Assembly (NCBI GenBank): GCA_027576995.1
Contig: JANBQC010000326.1
Coordinates: forward strand, 1-29,352
Reading direction: 5' to 3'
Origin: Dimargaris cristalligena
Taxonomy: Eukaryota; Kickxellomycota; Dimargaritomycetes; Dimargaritales; Dimargaritaceae
DNA: 29,352 nucleotides
Shown here: positions 8,451 to 18,762 of the stretch, in pieces
Layout: every line of letters begins with the position of its first letter
Numbering within the stretch: position 1 is the stretch's first letter
Made by a program: the position numbers and the translations under genes
Notes under the pieces: model-generated
Seen by the model: the letters and a program-made list of their open reading frames with translations, nothing else
What the model was told of the DNA's origin: nothing
Database searches by the model: none

Positions 8451-11400
8451 CTATTCGAAGTATCTGCGCAGGGGCTCGCCCAGGTACTGTTCGATCAAAT
8501 TCACCGTCTGTTGGGCCGTCTTCTCCACCCACGGGTCTTCGTCCTCAATAACCTCGAACAGGAACGGGATCGTTTCCGGGAGAAGAATCAGCAGCTCTTC
8601 CTTCAGGGTATTGTAGAGGTGCTGAATAATCAGGAGGGCGGCTACCCGCACGTAGTTATGCGGATTCCGGGTGAACATGAGCACCTGGTGGTTGAGGGCC
8701 TTCCATTGGTCCTCCTTGTTATACCGTTTGGCCAGGGCTCCTAGGGCGGGCGCCACCACCTCCTGGATTCGCTTCGTGTAGCAGCGCGTAAGGTGGGCGG
8801 GTAGTTTAAGGGTGTCAGCATCGACATCGTCATCGTCACTGTCGTCGTCATCGTCGTGTTCGCTAGCCGAGTCGTCTTCCTCCATAGAGTTAGTGTCAGA
8901 TTGCTTCTTCGAAGCAGCTACGGTGGTGGACTTCGTGGTTAGGGCAATTTGGACCACCTGCTGCACCATCGGGGTGAGCAGCTGCTCAAATACCTGGGGT
9001 CGACAGAAGTCATCCTTGTCGTGCTCGAGGGTGTGGGTCAGGGATTCCAGGGCATGGGTCCATTGGGCCACCGACGAAGCCACCCGAATAGCCGGCAGGG
9101 CTTCGGTATCGGTCTTGACCACCTTGGACAGCTGGGCAGGGATATCATTAAGCACGGTGTGCGCCTTCAGAACCCGGAGCGTGTGGGGTAGCACATACAT
9201 ATAATAGGGAGTGGCGATGGAACGCAGACGCAGGACCAGGGAGTCCACCAGATGGAAGAGGGTGGTCTGGCGGTGGGCCAGCAGCAGCGGGGCCGGTTGG
9301 CTGTCGTCTCCAATGGACGTGCCGGTGGCCCAGGCGACCAGTTTCAATAAGAGGGGCTTGAACATCATTTCGTTCAGTTTCATGGAGAATTGCATGAAGA
9401 CCGTCACCATGCGCTGTTCCACCAGGTCAATCACGCCCAAGGGGTGGTCCCGGTCGGCAGCACAGAAGCGGATCTGGCGCTCGTCGATTTGCGTGGCCTC
9501 GGCCAAGGGGGTCATTTCCTGGCGGAAGTCCAGGGCCCGTAGCATGAACAAGACCGCGGCGGGGTAAATATCGCGTTGTTCGTCCGAAGTCGCCACCTTG
9601 AAGTTAAAGGCCAAAGTATCCAGATAAGCCACCAGCACATGCAGGGGTTGGACCAGGACTTGGTCGTAGAGCGTAAACAGGTGGGGTAAGAACTCCGACC
9701 GGTTTAAGTGGGTGCTCATGGCCGTGATGAGTTCCCGGGCGTGGTTCACCAGCTCGCGGTTTACATCGTCAATGTCAGTTTCGGCGGTGGTATCAGCGGG
9801 ATTCTGGCCTGGCTGCTCCGCATCGCTCATTTCGCTATCCGAATCATCCTGGCTCGAAGCACGGCACTCGGCGAGCGTCGCGTACTGGGTCAGGCTCTTA
9901 GAAACAGGCCAGAAACGGGGATGGAACAGGGCTGCCGCAACGGGAGCGGCGTAGGCCACGGCGAACTGGGGCAGACGTACCACCACTTCCTCGAGCAAGC
10001 GCAGAGCCGCAATAAGGACAGTCGCATCGGCCCGGCTCAGGGAACCGGTGTCAGTGTCGATACCAGAACCTTGGTTGGAACTCAGGGTACGACCCACGAT
10101 AGCCACGGTTTGTTGCATGACGGAAGTGACAATTAGCACGGCCCGGGTCTGCAGGTGGCGGAAGTAATGAATCAGACACACCAGACTGGACGCCACCACT
10201 TGCGAATGGCTATGGCCCAGGCAGCTGGGGCCCGCCAGGAGCGCCAGACCGGGGGTAAAGACGGTAGGGTGGGTGGAGGCCAGCAAAGTAGTCAAATGAG
10301 CCAAGTTAAGGAGGGCCATTTGGGTCAACAGGCTACTGTCCACGAATTCATCCACGATGGTGGTGGAGGTGGCGGGTTGCAGCGCCGCGAACACCAGGGG
10401 AACAAGGGCCAGTACGGCTTCCTGATCGTCCGAACTCAAGTGGTACGCGGCCACACTCGCCAAGGGCTGCAACTTGTTGTGAACCATGACCAGACCCTGG
10501 TGCACAATACCCCGGGCGGGGTTATTGAGCAGGCGCTGGGCAATGTCACTGAAGGAACGCAGGTCCATGAACCGTTGCAGGCTGGCCAGACCGCCTTCTA
10601 CAGCGTCCATGGTATCGCTCCAGCCCTTCACGCCCGCCGGGTTGGCGCGGTTGAATTGGTGTAACCGGTCGTGCGCGGCTAGAAGGCCTTCGGTCAGGGA
10701 TAAAAAGCTGTCGAACAGCTTAGTGTTGTTCAGCCCTCCGTCGTGGCGGCTGGCCATCACCTTGCGCAGTAGGTCCTCGCTCAGGGTCATCTTGTGGATA
10801 AGCTGGAGCGTAACCGTGTGGTACTGTTTCAGGGACTTGGTAGTAGCGGTACGGATATCGAGCAGAAGTGCGTCGGAACCGCCGTTGGCTTCATTGGACG
10901 ATACCGATGATTGTTCGCCACCAGGGGTGAGAGGTACCGCCTGGAGGTGATGAAGCAGAGCTTCGAGCGCGCCGAGTTGAATATCCACCGGGTAATTAGC
11001 GGCGAGGTCCACACTGAAGTCACTGAACGTATCCGCCTGGGTCTCCACGCTAAACGACTTGAGCCAGCGGTCGCCCTGGCGTTCCACCAGCACGGCCCAC
11101 AGTACGGCCAGGAAGGAGCGGGCCCCGAAGGAATCGATCACGGTGGCATAGAAGGCCACCCGACGGTGCTTGGGAATGTGACTCCAGGCATCCACCAGAA
11201 TACCCAAAGGTTGGCGGAGCGTGACCGGGAGACTCACACCCGGCCGGGTAGTGGGGGCCCAGGTTTCTTCCTTGGCCGCCTCAGAAGAAGACGTCCGCAG
11301 TCCGTGGTTGGTGGCCAAAGCACTGAGGATGTTCTGTAGGGCGCTCTGGATCGTGGTGAACGTGTACTCGTCATCGTGGTGGAGGATGTTCATGCCCATG

Positions 11401-14400
11401 AAGGTGAAGATGGGCATGGCATGGTGGAGGACCTCGTCGGGGTACAGAATAGCCATCTGGCCCAGCAGGGTCAGACAGGCCCGATGGGTCTGGGTGTTGG
11501 TAGTTCCTCGGATGCACTGAATGAGCACGTCGGGGCGGACCGCGCCCGAGTTCTGGAGGGCCTGGATCGCCTCGGCACTAAGGTCGGCGAGGGACTTGAA
11601 GATATCGGTCAGCAATTGCAGGGCAATCTGCTTCACGTATTCCAAGGAGACGGGGGCAGCAGCGGTGGGAGAGGGACCCGCGGTAAGTCCCGCTAAGCAA
11701 GTGAACAGGGAAGGGGCGAGCACCACACTGGGGTATTCGATGGCCTGAAGGAGCTCCAACAGGGCCAACAATTGCTGCAGGACCTGGTGGCGGGTTTCCG
11801 AGTGGTCGGGTACGTCTTCCACGCGGCCCTTCTTGGTTTTGCCAGGGGTAGTCGCCGCCGATTCGGGCTGCTGGCCCCGCTTCAGCGAACCAGGGGAGGC
11901 GGTGGTAGTGGCCGAGTTAACCGCGCTATCTCGGAAGCATTTCGTCACCACCTGGGTCAGTTCCTGGTTCAGCAGTTCTGGGTTCAGTCGGACGTTCGGC
12001 AGGACGGCCAGCAGGGCCTTCCAGGTCTGGGGACCGGTGGTTTGGGCCACGTGCAAAGCAAAATGGAGGAACATGGCCTGGTGTTTGTGGCTCATTTGGG
12101 CGATCAGGTACGGCTTGATTGCCTTGATCACCGTAAGCTGGATCCACTCGCGCTGCTCGTCCGTGAGCTGGCGAAGGCGGCCTTCGTAGGCGGGGGAGGT
12201 GGGATCGGCCAGGGTCAATAAGCACTGCCACAGCTGGGTATTAACGGACAGGCTCTGTAGGGAGCGGTGGACCGTGCGAGTCAACACTAGGTCCAAAATC
12301 GCCCGAGCCGATGCTTGGGAGACGCTCTCCGCCTTGGGCTTCCCTTCCTCACCGGGGGCGGCCCGGCTCAACTGCAGCACATTGTTGCGCAGGAGATTCG
12401 GCAGGTCCTGGGCCTTGGTGATGGTGGTGAGCTCGGCCAGGAATTGGAGGAGGGCGAACTGCTGGGGACCGGGTCCGAACACGGTGGCGTAGGACTGCAG
12501 GGCCGAGATGATGTGTTTGGCCTGCGGGGCCGGGGTGTCCCGACCGGGGGCGGGATCGTTCAAGAGTCGCTTCACGCACTTCATAATGACTCGCGTGGAA
12601 GCGCCGTCGTCGCCCGCTACCTGGAGCAGTTCATTCATGAGCCACTGCTGGTGCCGGGGGGAAAGGAACACGACCGACTGGGTCGCCGGTCCGTACAGGC
12701 GATCGGCCAGGTACACATTATCCGTAATGGCCGCTTCGTGAGTGTACTTATCGGGCAAGCCGCGAACGGGGACCAGCGTGGGTAGGAGGCGGAGTACAAG
12801 GCGACGCATGACGGGAGAGGGGTCGAACAGGCCGGCGAAGAAGATGGGTAGGAACAATTGCAAGTCGCGGGGACCACCATTAGGGGCGGCGCGAATGGCC
12901 TCCAAGTAGGAACCGGTGAGGGCCAGGGCGGTGGCCCGGATTTGGTCGGGGAACGAAGCGTCCGTCCAAATGGCCACCAGGAACGGAATCCAGTCGGACT
13001 CCAACTGCGCATCTACCAGTGTGTGGATCAGGGGGGATACGGCCTCCACGGACTCGAACGCCAGGAAGGCGGTGCCCAGCACGGCGGACTGGTAGTCCCG
13101 CTCGGCAGCAGTGGACTTCTCGTCACTGGATTGGTGGTTAACATTGAACCAGTTGAGCGGAGCCTTGGTGACGGGGCGGGGGAGGTGGCGCATGGCAAGG
13201 TTTAGTGAGAACAAAAGGACTTCCAATACATGGGTCAGGTCTGGGGTAGCGGAGCCCAGAGCCTGTTGAAGGGCCGGGCTGGGCAAGTCATCGACGGGCT
13301 CGACGGGCAACCGGGGCAGGATCTTTTGACCCAGAAGGGTCCGGCAGCGGGCAACGAGCTGGAGGATCAGGTCCACCAACGAACTATCGTGCGGTTGGGC
13401 CGCTTTCGCCGACCCGGCGGACTTTGCCTGATGGGCGAGGTAATAACCGGCCAACAGGGTGTGGGTCACCACACCGGTGGGTTCCGTACCGAACCGGATT
13501 TGGTCCAGCAGGTAGGTCACAGTGAGCAGGGGAGTGTCCGCGAACTGGGCCGCCACCAAATCGCCGCCCAACTTCTGCAGGAGTTGCACATTGAGGCTGG
13601 CGTCGGTCGATTTAGCTGAACGGGCGCCGGGGAACAGCGAACGCAGCGGTGAACGGTCCAGGTCTTTGAGAAGCGCCTTACGGAACTGGGACATGGGACC
13701 CACTCCCAAAAAGTGCGGCAGGAGCAGACGGGCGACCACCAGACCCAGGGCCGGGCGGTGGTTGGGCACGAGCACCAGCAGTTGGTTCGCCAAGGCCTTG
13801 GCCGTGGTCTTTTCCAGGGAATCGGCACGGTGAATGAGCGCCATCAGTTGGCTGATCAGCAGTTCGCTATCGTCAATGTAGGCGGGGAAGGGGGTGGCCA
13901 GGATCGTATCAAGGACCTGGGCGTGGCCGTCTTCTAGACTCCGCAACAGGAATTCGTCCAGGACTTGTTTATCCTCAGCAACCAACCCGGTGGGATCATT
14001 GTTGAGCGGTTCCACCAGAGCGCGGAACGCCATCACCCGAACACTGGCTTCGGGGTGCACCAGGGCCAGGAAAGTGGGGGTGGTCGAGCCGTCGGCTAGG
14101 CTATACCGCTGGGACTGGGTGGCATTATGTAGCAACTCGTTGAGGGTATGAATCACCTTCGTCTGGCAGTCCGAAGTGAAGTTCTCCTTCTTCATGTATT
14201 CGAGCAGGGCCGTAAAGGCCTGTCCCAGTTCGCGAGGGTATTGCTGGTCCAATAAGCGGAGCAGCGAGCCGGGAATGGCCACCGATCCGGGCGCCGGCTT
14301 TTCCATCGGATGCTGGTACTGTTTGGCCATCTGGTCGAACAATTGGGTAGCCAGGGTGGCCACCAGTTTCCGGGGCAGGTTGAGTTCGCGCAACAGGGTT

Positions 14401-15500
14401 TCGAACAGGGACAGGTACTTGTTGGGATCCTGGGTAAACTGCAGCACGAGACTGTGGAGAAGCGGTTCCACCAAGGGTTGGAGCACGTACGTCTTGCGGA
14501 GCACCAACAACGTCGGGACCAGTTGGGGGAGCCGGACCAGGATGCCCAAAATGATCGAGCTGAAGGTCCAGGTGAGGGCCTGGGTCTGGACGAGCGGCAG
14601 CAGGGCCAACAAAATGTTTTCGGTACTGGCGGAAGCATTCAACACCGTCTTCACGGTTCGGTTGAACATATTGGGGGTGAATTTCACCCGGGTGACCAAA
14701 CGGTCAATCACCGCAAACGCAATCAAGACCACATCCTCGCAGGGCACGCGCGCCAGAGCCATAACCAGGGGCATAAAGAAGCGGATCTCGGATTCCGAGA
14801 ACGTGGGGTGGTCTAGTACGTAGGCGGTGAACAGGTTGTAGAGGAACGCCGTCACCACACGGGGCACGGCTGTCGATTTCTCGGTGTTCCGCTGGGCGAG
14901 GGTCAGGCAGTCCTTTTGGAACAATTCCAACAAGTCCCGGTTGCTACGGGTGTGCGAGATGAGGGTTTGGATTTCCAACGGCACACGGTGGTTGATACAG
15001 GCCTGCAAAAACGCAAACGGCGTGTCGCGCAGGCGATCCTCCGGAATGGTTTGGATCAGCATCAAAAAGGCCGGGGTTTGGTGGTACGGGATAAAAGCCC
15101 GCACCAGGGCCGAGACATTGAATTCGTTGACCCGGTAACGCCGGATCAGCCATTCCAGCACCTTGGCGGTGGCCCGGAGCTGAAAATGCGGCGTGAGGGT
15201 CGGCAACAAGGCTTCAATCTGGCGATCGACTTCCGCCGATGTCTCTTGGTCCAGGAGCGCCCGGTCCATATCCAACGAGGCCGGATTAATCAGCGCACGG
15301 CCGGGCTCGTGCACCTGGGCATCGAGGCCGATGAGGTCCTGCAACCCTTCTTCGGCAAGGGTATAAATCGCAAAGTTGTCTTTGTTCACGGCCGTCCGGT
15401 AGTTGTACATGAAGGACGGACGTGACTTGGCCGAGGCCATGTCGACACCCCCGACAAAATGGACCTTTTTCTGGAGTTGCTTGGCTAATTCGGACGCCAT
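8451..15500 (-). CDS. UTP10: UTP10 / HEATR1, SSU processome (t-UTP) subunit
   Basis: This single uninterrupted frame of 2349 aa encodes a nucleolar HEAT-repeat scaffold of the UtpA/t-UTP subcomplex, needed for pre-rRNA transcription and 18S processing. The N-terminus has the family pattern: RPSFMYNYRTA, then NPASLDMDR, then LRATAKVLEWLIRRYRV with YHQTPAFLMLI. The U3snoRNP10-type region is about residues 215-350. A basic, probably disordered linker (LKRG...GKTKKGR) is near 1205-1230. The BP28CT-type C-terminal domain, about 2000-2150, includes MMFKPLLLKLVAWATG. An acidic Asp/Glu tract lies at about 2206-2229. The C-terminus LLPETIPFLFEVIEDE...LGEPLRRYF is the signature end of HEATR1/Utp10. It is longer than yeast Utp10 (about 1770 aa) and human HEATR1 (about 2140 aa). 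The start at 15500 was chosen because the family N-terminus follows directly. Antisense open frames inside it are shadows. Confidence 0.97.
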   Translation of the reverse strand: MASELAKQLQKKVHFVGGVDMASAKSRPSFMYNYRTAVNKDNFAIYTLAEEGLQDLIGLDAQVHEPGRALINPASLDMDRALLDQETSAEVDRQIEALLPTLTPHFQLRATAKVLEWLIRRYRVNEFNVSALVRAFIPYHQTPAFLMLIQTIPEDRLRDTPFAFLQACINHRVPLEIQTLISHTRSNRDLLELFQKDCLTLAQRNTEKSTAVPRVVTAFLYNLFTAYVLDHPTFSESEIRFFMPLVMALARVPCEDVVLIAFAVIDRLVTRVKFTPNMFNRTVKTVLNASASTENILLALLPLVQTQALTWTFSSIILGILVRLPQLVPTLLVLRKTYVLQPLVEPLLHSLVLQFTQDPNKYLSLFETLLRELNLPRKLVATLATQLFDQMAKQYQHPMEKPAPGSVAIPGSLLRLLDQQYPRELGQAFTALLEYMKKENFTSDCQTKVIHTLNELLHNATQSQRYSLADGSTTPTFLALVHPEASVRVMAFRALVEPLNNDPTGLVAEDKQVLDEFLLRSLEDGHAQVLDTILATPFPAYIDDSELLISQLMALIHRADSLEKTTAKALANQLLVLVPNHRPALGLVVARLLLPHFLGVGPMSQFRKALLKDLDRSPLRSLFPGARSAKSTDASLNVQLLQKLGGDLVAAQFADTPLLTVTYLLDQIRFGTEPTGVVTHTLLAGYYLAHQAKSAGSAKAAQPHDSSLVDLILQLVARCRTLLGQKILPRLPVEPVDDLPSPALQQALGSATPDLTHVLEVLLFSLNLAMRHLPRPVTKAPLNWFNVNHQSSDEKSTAAERDYQSAVLGTAFLAFESVEAVSPLIHTLVDAQLESDWIPFLVAIWTDASFPDQIRATALALTGSYLEAIRAAPNGGPRDLQLFLPIFFAGLFDPSPVMRRLVLRLLPTLVPVRGLPDKYTHEAAITDNVYLADRLYGPATQSVVFLSPRHQQWLMNELLQVAGDDGASTRVIMKCVKRLLNDPAPGRDTPAPQAKHIISALQSYATVFGPGPQQFALLQFLAELTTITKAQDLPNLLRNNVLQLSRAAPGEEGKPKAESVSQASARAILDLVLTRTVHRSLQSLSVNTQLWQCLLTLADPTSPAYEGRLRQLTDEQREWIQLTVIKAIKPYLIAQMSHKHQAMFLHFALHVAQTTGPQTWKALLAVLPNVRLNPELLNQELTQVVTKCFRDSAVNSATTTASPGSLKRGQQPESAATTPGKTKKGRVEDVPDHSETRHQVLQQLLALLELLQAIEYPSVVLAPSLFTCLAGLTAGPSPTAAAPVSLEYVKQIALQLLTDIFKSLADLSAEAIQALQNSGAVRPDVLIQCIRGTTNTQTHRACLTLLGQMAILYPDEVLHHAMPIFTFMGMNILHHDDEYTFTTIQSALQNILSALATNHGLRTSSSEAAKEETWAPTTRPGVSLPVTLRQPLGILVDAWSHIPKHRRVAFYATVIDSFGARSFLAVLWAVLVERQGDRWLKSFSVETQADTFSDFSVDLAANYPVDIQLGALEALLHHLQAVPLTPGGEQSSVSSNEANGGSDALLLDIRTATTKSLKQYHTVTLQLIHKMTLSEDLLRKVMASRHDGGLNNTKLFDSFLSLTEGLLAAHDRLHQFNRANPAGVKGWSDTMDAVEGGLASLQRFMDLRSFSDIAQRLLNNPARGIVHQGLVMVHNKLQPLASVAAYHLSSDDQEAVLALVPLVFAALQPATSTTIVDEFVDSSLLTQMALLNLAHLTTLLASTHPTVFTPGLALLAGPSCLGHSHSQVVASSLVCLIHYFRHLQTRAVLIVTSVMQQTVAIVGRTLSSNQGSGIDTDTGSLSRADATVLIAALRLLEEVVVRLPQFAVAYAAPVAAALFHPRFWPVSKSLTQYATLAECRASSQDDSDSEMSDAEQPGQNPADTTAETDIDDVNRELVNHARELITAMSTHLNRSEFLPHLFTLYDQVLVQPLHVLVAYLDTLAFNFKVATSDEQRDIYPAAVLFMLRALDFRQEMTPLAEATQIDERQIRFCAADRDHPLGVIDLVEQRMVTVFMQFSMKLNEMMFKPLLLKLVAWATGTSIGDDSQPAPLLLAHRQTTLFHLVDSLVLRLRSIATPYYMYVLPHTLRVLKAHTVLNDIPAQLSKVVKTDTEALPAIRVASSVAQWTHALESLTHTLEHDKDDFCRPQVFEQLLTPMVQQVVQIALTTKSTTVAASKKQSDTNSMEEDDSASEHDDDDDSDDDDVDADTLKLPAHLTRCYTKRIQEVVAPALGALAKRYNKEDQWKALNHQVLMFTRNPHNYVRVAALLIIQHLYNTLKEELLILLPETIPFLFEVIEDEDPWVEKTAQQTVNLIEQYLGEPLRRYFE

Positions 15501-16552
15501 GGCTAGTTGTAATGGCTATGGGTGAGTAGTGGAGTGGGTTGGGTAAGTGGTTGGATAATTGACGAATGAGGTTGCTTAACACACTCGAGGACTAGATTCA
15601 GTCAAGGAACAGAACGGGCCGAGGCAGCGGTAGAACTGGACTTAGTTTTGGGAATCGCCAAATGGAAGAAGCTGATAATTATGGTTATTCGATATATAAA
15701 AAATAAATAAATACTAGTAGGTGCTATAATAATAATACTAGGCCAGGTTGGTCCGGTAAGGGCAGTTTTAAGGCGAATGGAGGAAAGTTTCGGCTAGGCC
15801 ACTAAGGAACGCTGGGTTTTTGACTACAACGAACAGTATCGAGGCTAAAGTAGAGAATAAAAATGAGAGGTAACGAATGGCAAAGTCAAGCCAGTGCTGC
15901 TGTCTATACCCGAAAAAGTCGAAGGAAAAAAAGGTGCAGAGAACCCCTAGCGTTAAGCGGCTCTTCGTAGTATTTTGAAAGAAAAAAAGACTATTTTATA
16001 AAGGTTTTTTGCTATACTATTATATCTTTCGTTTCTATACTCGATCCACAATATAGCATCCCGAAAAAAATACCAATTAGAATCCTCGGCTATATAATTT
16101 TCAATAGATAGGGGGTGGGTAAATCACGTGACCTACAAGTAGGTGGATTGAAGGGATTGTATTGATTTGGGAAGAATGAAATAATCTGTTGCAGATTATA
16201 AATAGGGCTGATAATTTCACATATTGCTACGTTATTCATAGTATCTACCTCCCGATATGATAATAAATTTGCGCTAAAAGAGTATATATAATTTAGAATT
16301 GCTAAGCAAAAAAATAATTTAACCACCCGCCCTAACAGTGGAATATATGTTAGGGCAGTAAGTAGCAAACCAATAATTACACCAATGTAAAATCATACTT
16401 TCAGTTGTTAGGCAAACGGCTGACTTAGCCGAGGGGGGTGGCCTGCATTGGGGCTCTTGGTTGGGCTTCGGCAAGCAGAGCGAGCCATCAGCACGGATCG
16501 CTTGAATATATATATATATATATCTCCGGCGACATATGGAGATTTTTTGATT
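15501..16552. other. Region between UTP10 start and M3 peptidase end
   Basis: No gene is supported. The first 90 bp are, on the minus strand, a pyrimidine-rich leader (CCACTTACCC-type runs) before the UTP10 ATG. A TATATA-containing A/T run near 15690-15710 could be its core promoter. The remainder is AT-rich. Near the M3 stop is a (TA)n run (about 16507-16522) and a 6-bp hairpin ATCTCC/GGAGAT at about 16521-16543, probably 3' UTR of the peptidase gene. Confidence 0.5.
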
Positions 16553-18640
16553 TTATTTACGGTTCGATGATTCATTCGTGGTTGCCGTTCCATCTAGCCC
16601 CAGGGTCTTGTTAATAAACGGGCGCATTTCCGGGCTGCGGCCCAGGAAATCCGTTAGCATGTCCATTCCGTCGCGACTTCCGCCATATTTAAGAATTTTG
16701 TTCCGGTATTCTAATCCCACCCGGGGATTCGTGATGCCCTCCTTCTTGAATCGCTCATGAAACATGGCCGCGGCATAAACCTGGGACCAGAGAAAGCCAT
16801 AGTAGCCGGCCTCGTGTTGACCAAACAGAAAACTCGAGCTGGCGACGGGCCAAATAGGGGTTTCCGGTTCGCTGTCCCTAATCAGGGCCACGCCATCCTT
16901 GATACCCGACCAAACGGCGTTAAAATCTACCCGCGGGCCGTCCGGCAGAGTGTGGATATACTGGTCAAACAGTCCGAAGCTGACTTTCTGGAGTATATCG
17001 AGTCCCACCCAATGATCGGGCATTGCCAATACCACATCCAACAGGGCATCAGGGATGGGCTGGCCGGTTTGGTAATGACACGATAGATGACGCAGGATTG
17101 TCCGTTGTCGGGGCCAGCTCTCCATGAGCTGGGAGGGTGCCTCGCAAAAATCGTCTTCCACATTGGTACCGTGGAAGCGGGCGTATTGGGTTTGGCTGCA
17201 GATATTGTGCATCGCGTGGCCCATTTCGTGGAAAAGGTTGCTGATATCCGATTGGCTGAGAAAAGCGGGTGTATGAGCAGCGGTTGAACGGGGGAAATTA
17301 GCCACGATGGCACAGGCGGGAGTGCTGTAAGTCCCGTCCGGCAATCGGGAACCCTGCCGAAGTTTGAAGCAGGCGGTGTGGTGGTATTTATGGCGGCGGG
17401 GGAACAAGTCGAAGTAAACATGCCCCAAGAAGGTAGAGCCGCTACCTTGGCTTTCCCAGACCTCCCGAGTCTGCACCTCGGGGTGCCAGACAGGGGCCCT
17501 TTTATTTGGGACAAATTTCAGACCCAGTAGAGTTTGGAACACTTTCAGCATTCCCCGTAGCACCCGTCCGGCCGGGAAATAGTGGCGGATAGTATCGAGG
17601 TCATTACTCTCGTCAGGCGGGGGACTCGTCGCGTAGCCAATGATGAACGCCAGGTCCCAGGCGTAAATGGTATCGTCACTGGAAACACAGGTGTCACCGA
17701 GGCCGGCCCGTGCCTTTCTTTTAAAAGCCTTTAGTCGGTCCAGTTCGGCCTGGCCTTGGGGTAAAAGCCTATCCCGTAGACAGGTCAGGAATTGGTGGGC
17801 CCGTCCGGGCGTACGCGCCATAGTTCCCTGCAGCGCATAGGCGGCGTAATTAGGATACCCCATGAGTTGAGCTATTTCATGGCGAAGGTGAATGGCCTCG
17901 GCCACGATGGGTAGGTTGGTGGGACACTTCCTAGACTTCGCTAAAGCAACTTCCCGACGGGTGGCCTCCAGTTTAGCATAGCTCAACACCGCCAGGCCCT
18001 GGGGACTATCGGCATGGACCACATATCGGCGGGCATTTTCGTTACCCACGCTCGTTATCTCGCATTGGTCTAGGATAGCCTCGGGTACTCCCCACAGGGC
18101 ATCTTGGGTAAAGAGACACTGCGGTACGGCGTCATTGACGTTTCGCATAAAGGTAATGTCCAATTCGTTAAGCCGTGCATCAATTTCCTGGAACCGCAGC
18201 TGGGCCGTTGCGGAAAGAAGTCGGCCATTGGGGTAAAAGGCATGGTATAGGCCATGTAGCAATCGCCGATCTTCGGGTTCCAGCTTATAGTGATCGGTAT
18301 TTTTATAAACCGCCCCAATGCGCTGAATAATTTCCGGGGTTATATGGCCGGTCACTTGGGAATTGGCCCATCTCGCTTTCGAGTCCTCGCTGGCTCTACG
18401 CAGCGTCTCATCGATACTGACAAACCGCAGAAAGTTCACCGCCAGGATAGGGGTGATGGGAGCGTCATTTTCGATTAAGCCGAGAGGAGCAATGACCTTT
18501 TCGAAGGTGACCTCTGAGAGCGGAATAGCGGCTATGCGGTCTATGAGTTGTTGCATTTCGACATGGTGGGCGTGGATGATTGAATCGATTTTTGCGGGGG
18601 TAAAGTCCCAGTTTAGCGCGGAACGGCAATGGTCGTACAT
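16553..18640 (-). CDS. M3A zinc oligopeptidase, saccharolysin/thimet-oligopeptidase-like
   Basis: This is an intronless gene of 695 aa from the ATG at 18640. Zinc ligands and catalytic Glu lie in LFHEMGHAMH (His471, Glu472, His475). The third ligand is Glu500 in DDFCEAPSQLMESW, 29 residues after the first His as in thimet oligopeptidase. EAPSQ points to the cytosolic saccharolysin (Prd1)/TOP group; mitochondrial intermediate peptidases read EVPS. The C-terminal half, YYGFLWSQVY, MFHERFKKEG and GGSRDGMDMLTDFLGRSP, is also typical. The enzyme cuts short peptides released by the proteasome or other proteases. The substrate-binding loop, SSFLFGQHEAGYYGF (about 602-616), lacks the His and two Tyr usually found there. 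An in-frame upstream ATG at 18778 is rejected: a TATA box (18752-18762) lies inside that extension, and homology begins at LNWDFTPAKI, just after residue 1. Confidence 0.93.
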   Translation of the reverse strand: MYDHCRSALNWDFTPAKIDSIIHAHHVEMQQLIDRIAAIPLSEVTFEKVIAPLGLIENDAPITPILAVNFLRFVSIDETLRRASEDSKARWANSQVTGHITPEIIQRIGAVYKNTDHYKLEPEDRRLLHGLYHAFYPNGRLLSATAQLRFQEIDARLNELDITFMRNVNDAVPQCLFTQDALWGVPEAILDQCEITSVGNENARRYVVHADSPQGLAVLSYAKLEATRREVALAKSRKCPTNLPIVAEAIHLRHEIAQLMGYPNYAAYALQGTMARTPGRAHQFLTCLRDRLLPQGQAELDRLKAFKRKARAGLGDTCVSSDDTIYAWDLAFIIGYATSPPPDESNDLDTIRHYFPAGRVLRGMLKVFQTLLGLKFVPNKRAPVWHPEVQTREVWESQGSGSTFLGHVYFDLFPRRHKYHHTACFKLRQGSRLPDGTYSTPACAIVANFPRSTAAHTPAFLSQSDISNLFHEMGHAMHNICSQTQYARFHGTNVEDDFCEAPSQLMESWPRQRTILRHLSCHYQTGQPIPDALLDVVLAMPDHWVGLDILQKVSFGLFDQYIHTLPDGPRVDFNAVWSGIKDGVALIRDSEPETPIWPVASSSFLFGQHEAGYYGFLWSQVYAAAMFHERFKKEGITNPRVGLEYRNKILKYGGSRDGMDMLTDFLGRSPEMRPFINKTLGLDGTATTNESSNRK

Positions 18641-18751
18641 GGCAGGGTATATATAAGCGTTGACTGCGGGGTAAATTTCTGGCGAAAGCAAATATTTGTG
18701 GAAAAGGAAGGATATACTATAAATGCTTAGGGCTGGGGAGGAAGAACGTGG

Positions 18752-18762
18752 TCTTATATAGT
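18752..18762 (-). promoter_or_regulatory. TATA box of the M3 peptidase gene
   Basis: ACTATATAAGA, read on the minus strand, lies about 112-122 bp before the ATG at 18640. Transcription starting about 30 bp downstream would fall near 18720-18730, in CTCCCCAGCCC, giving a leader of about 85 nt. This decides between the two possible starts. Confidence 0.55.

Noticed and set aside
8511..15425. Many plus-strand open frames of 75-215 codons.
   Set aside because: All are antisense shadows of the GC-rich UTP10 frame, with compositionally biased and unrecognisable products.
16515..16550. A hairpin followed by a T run, resembling a Pol III or bacterial terminator.
   Set aside because: The stem is only 6 bp, no A/B box or RNA gene precedes it, and it sits just after the M3 stop codon, where a 3' UTR is expected.
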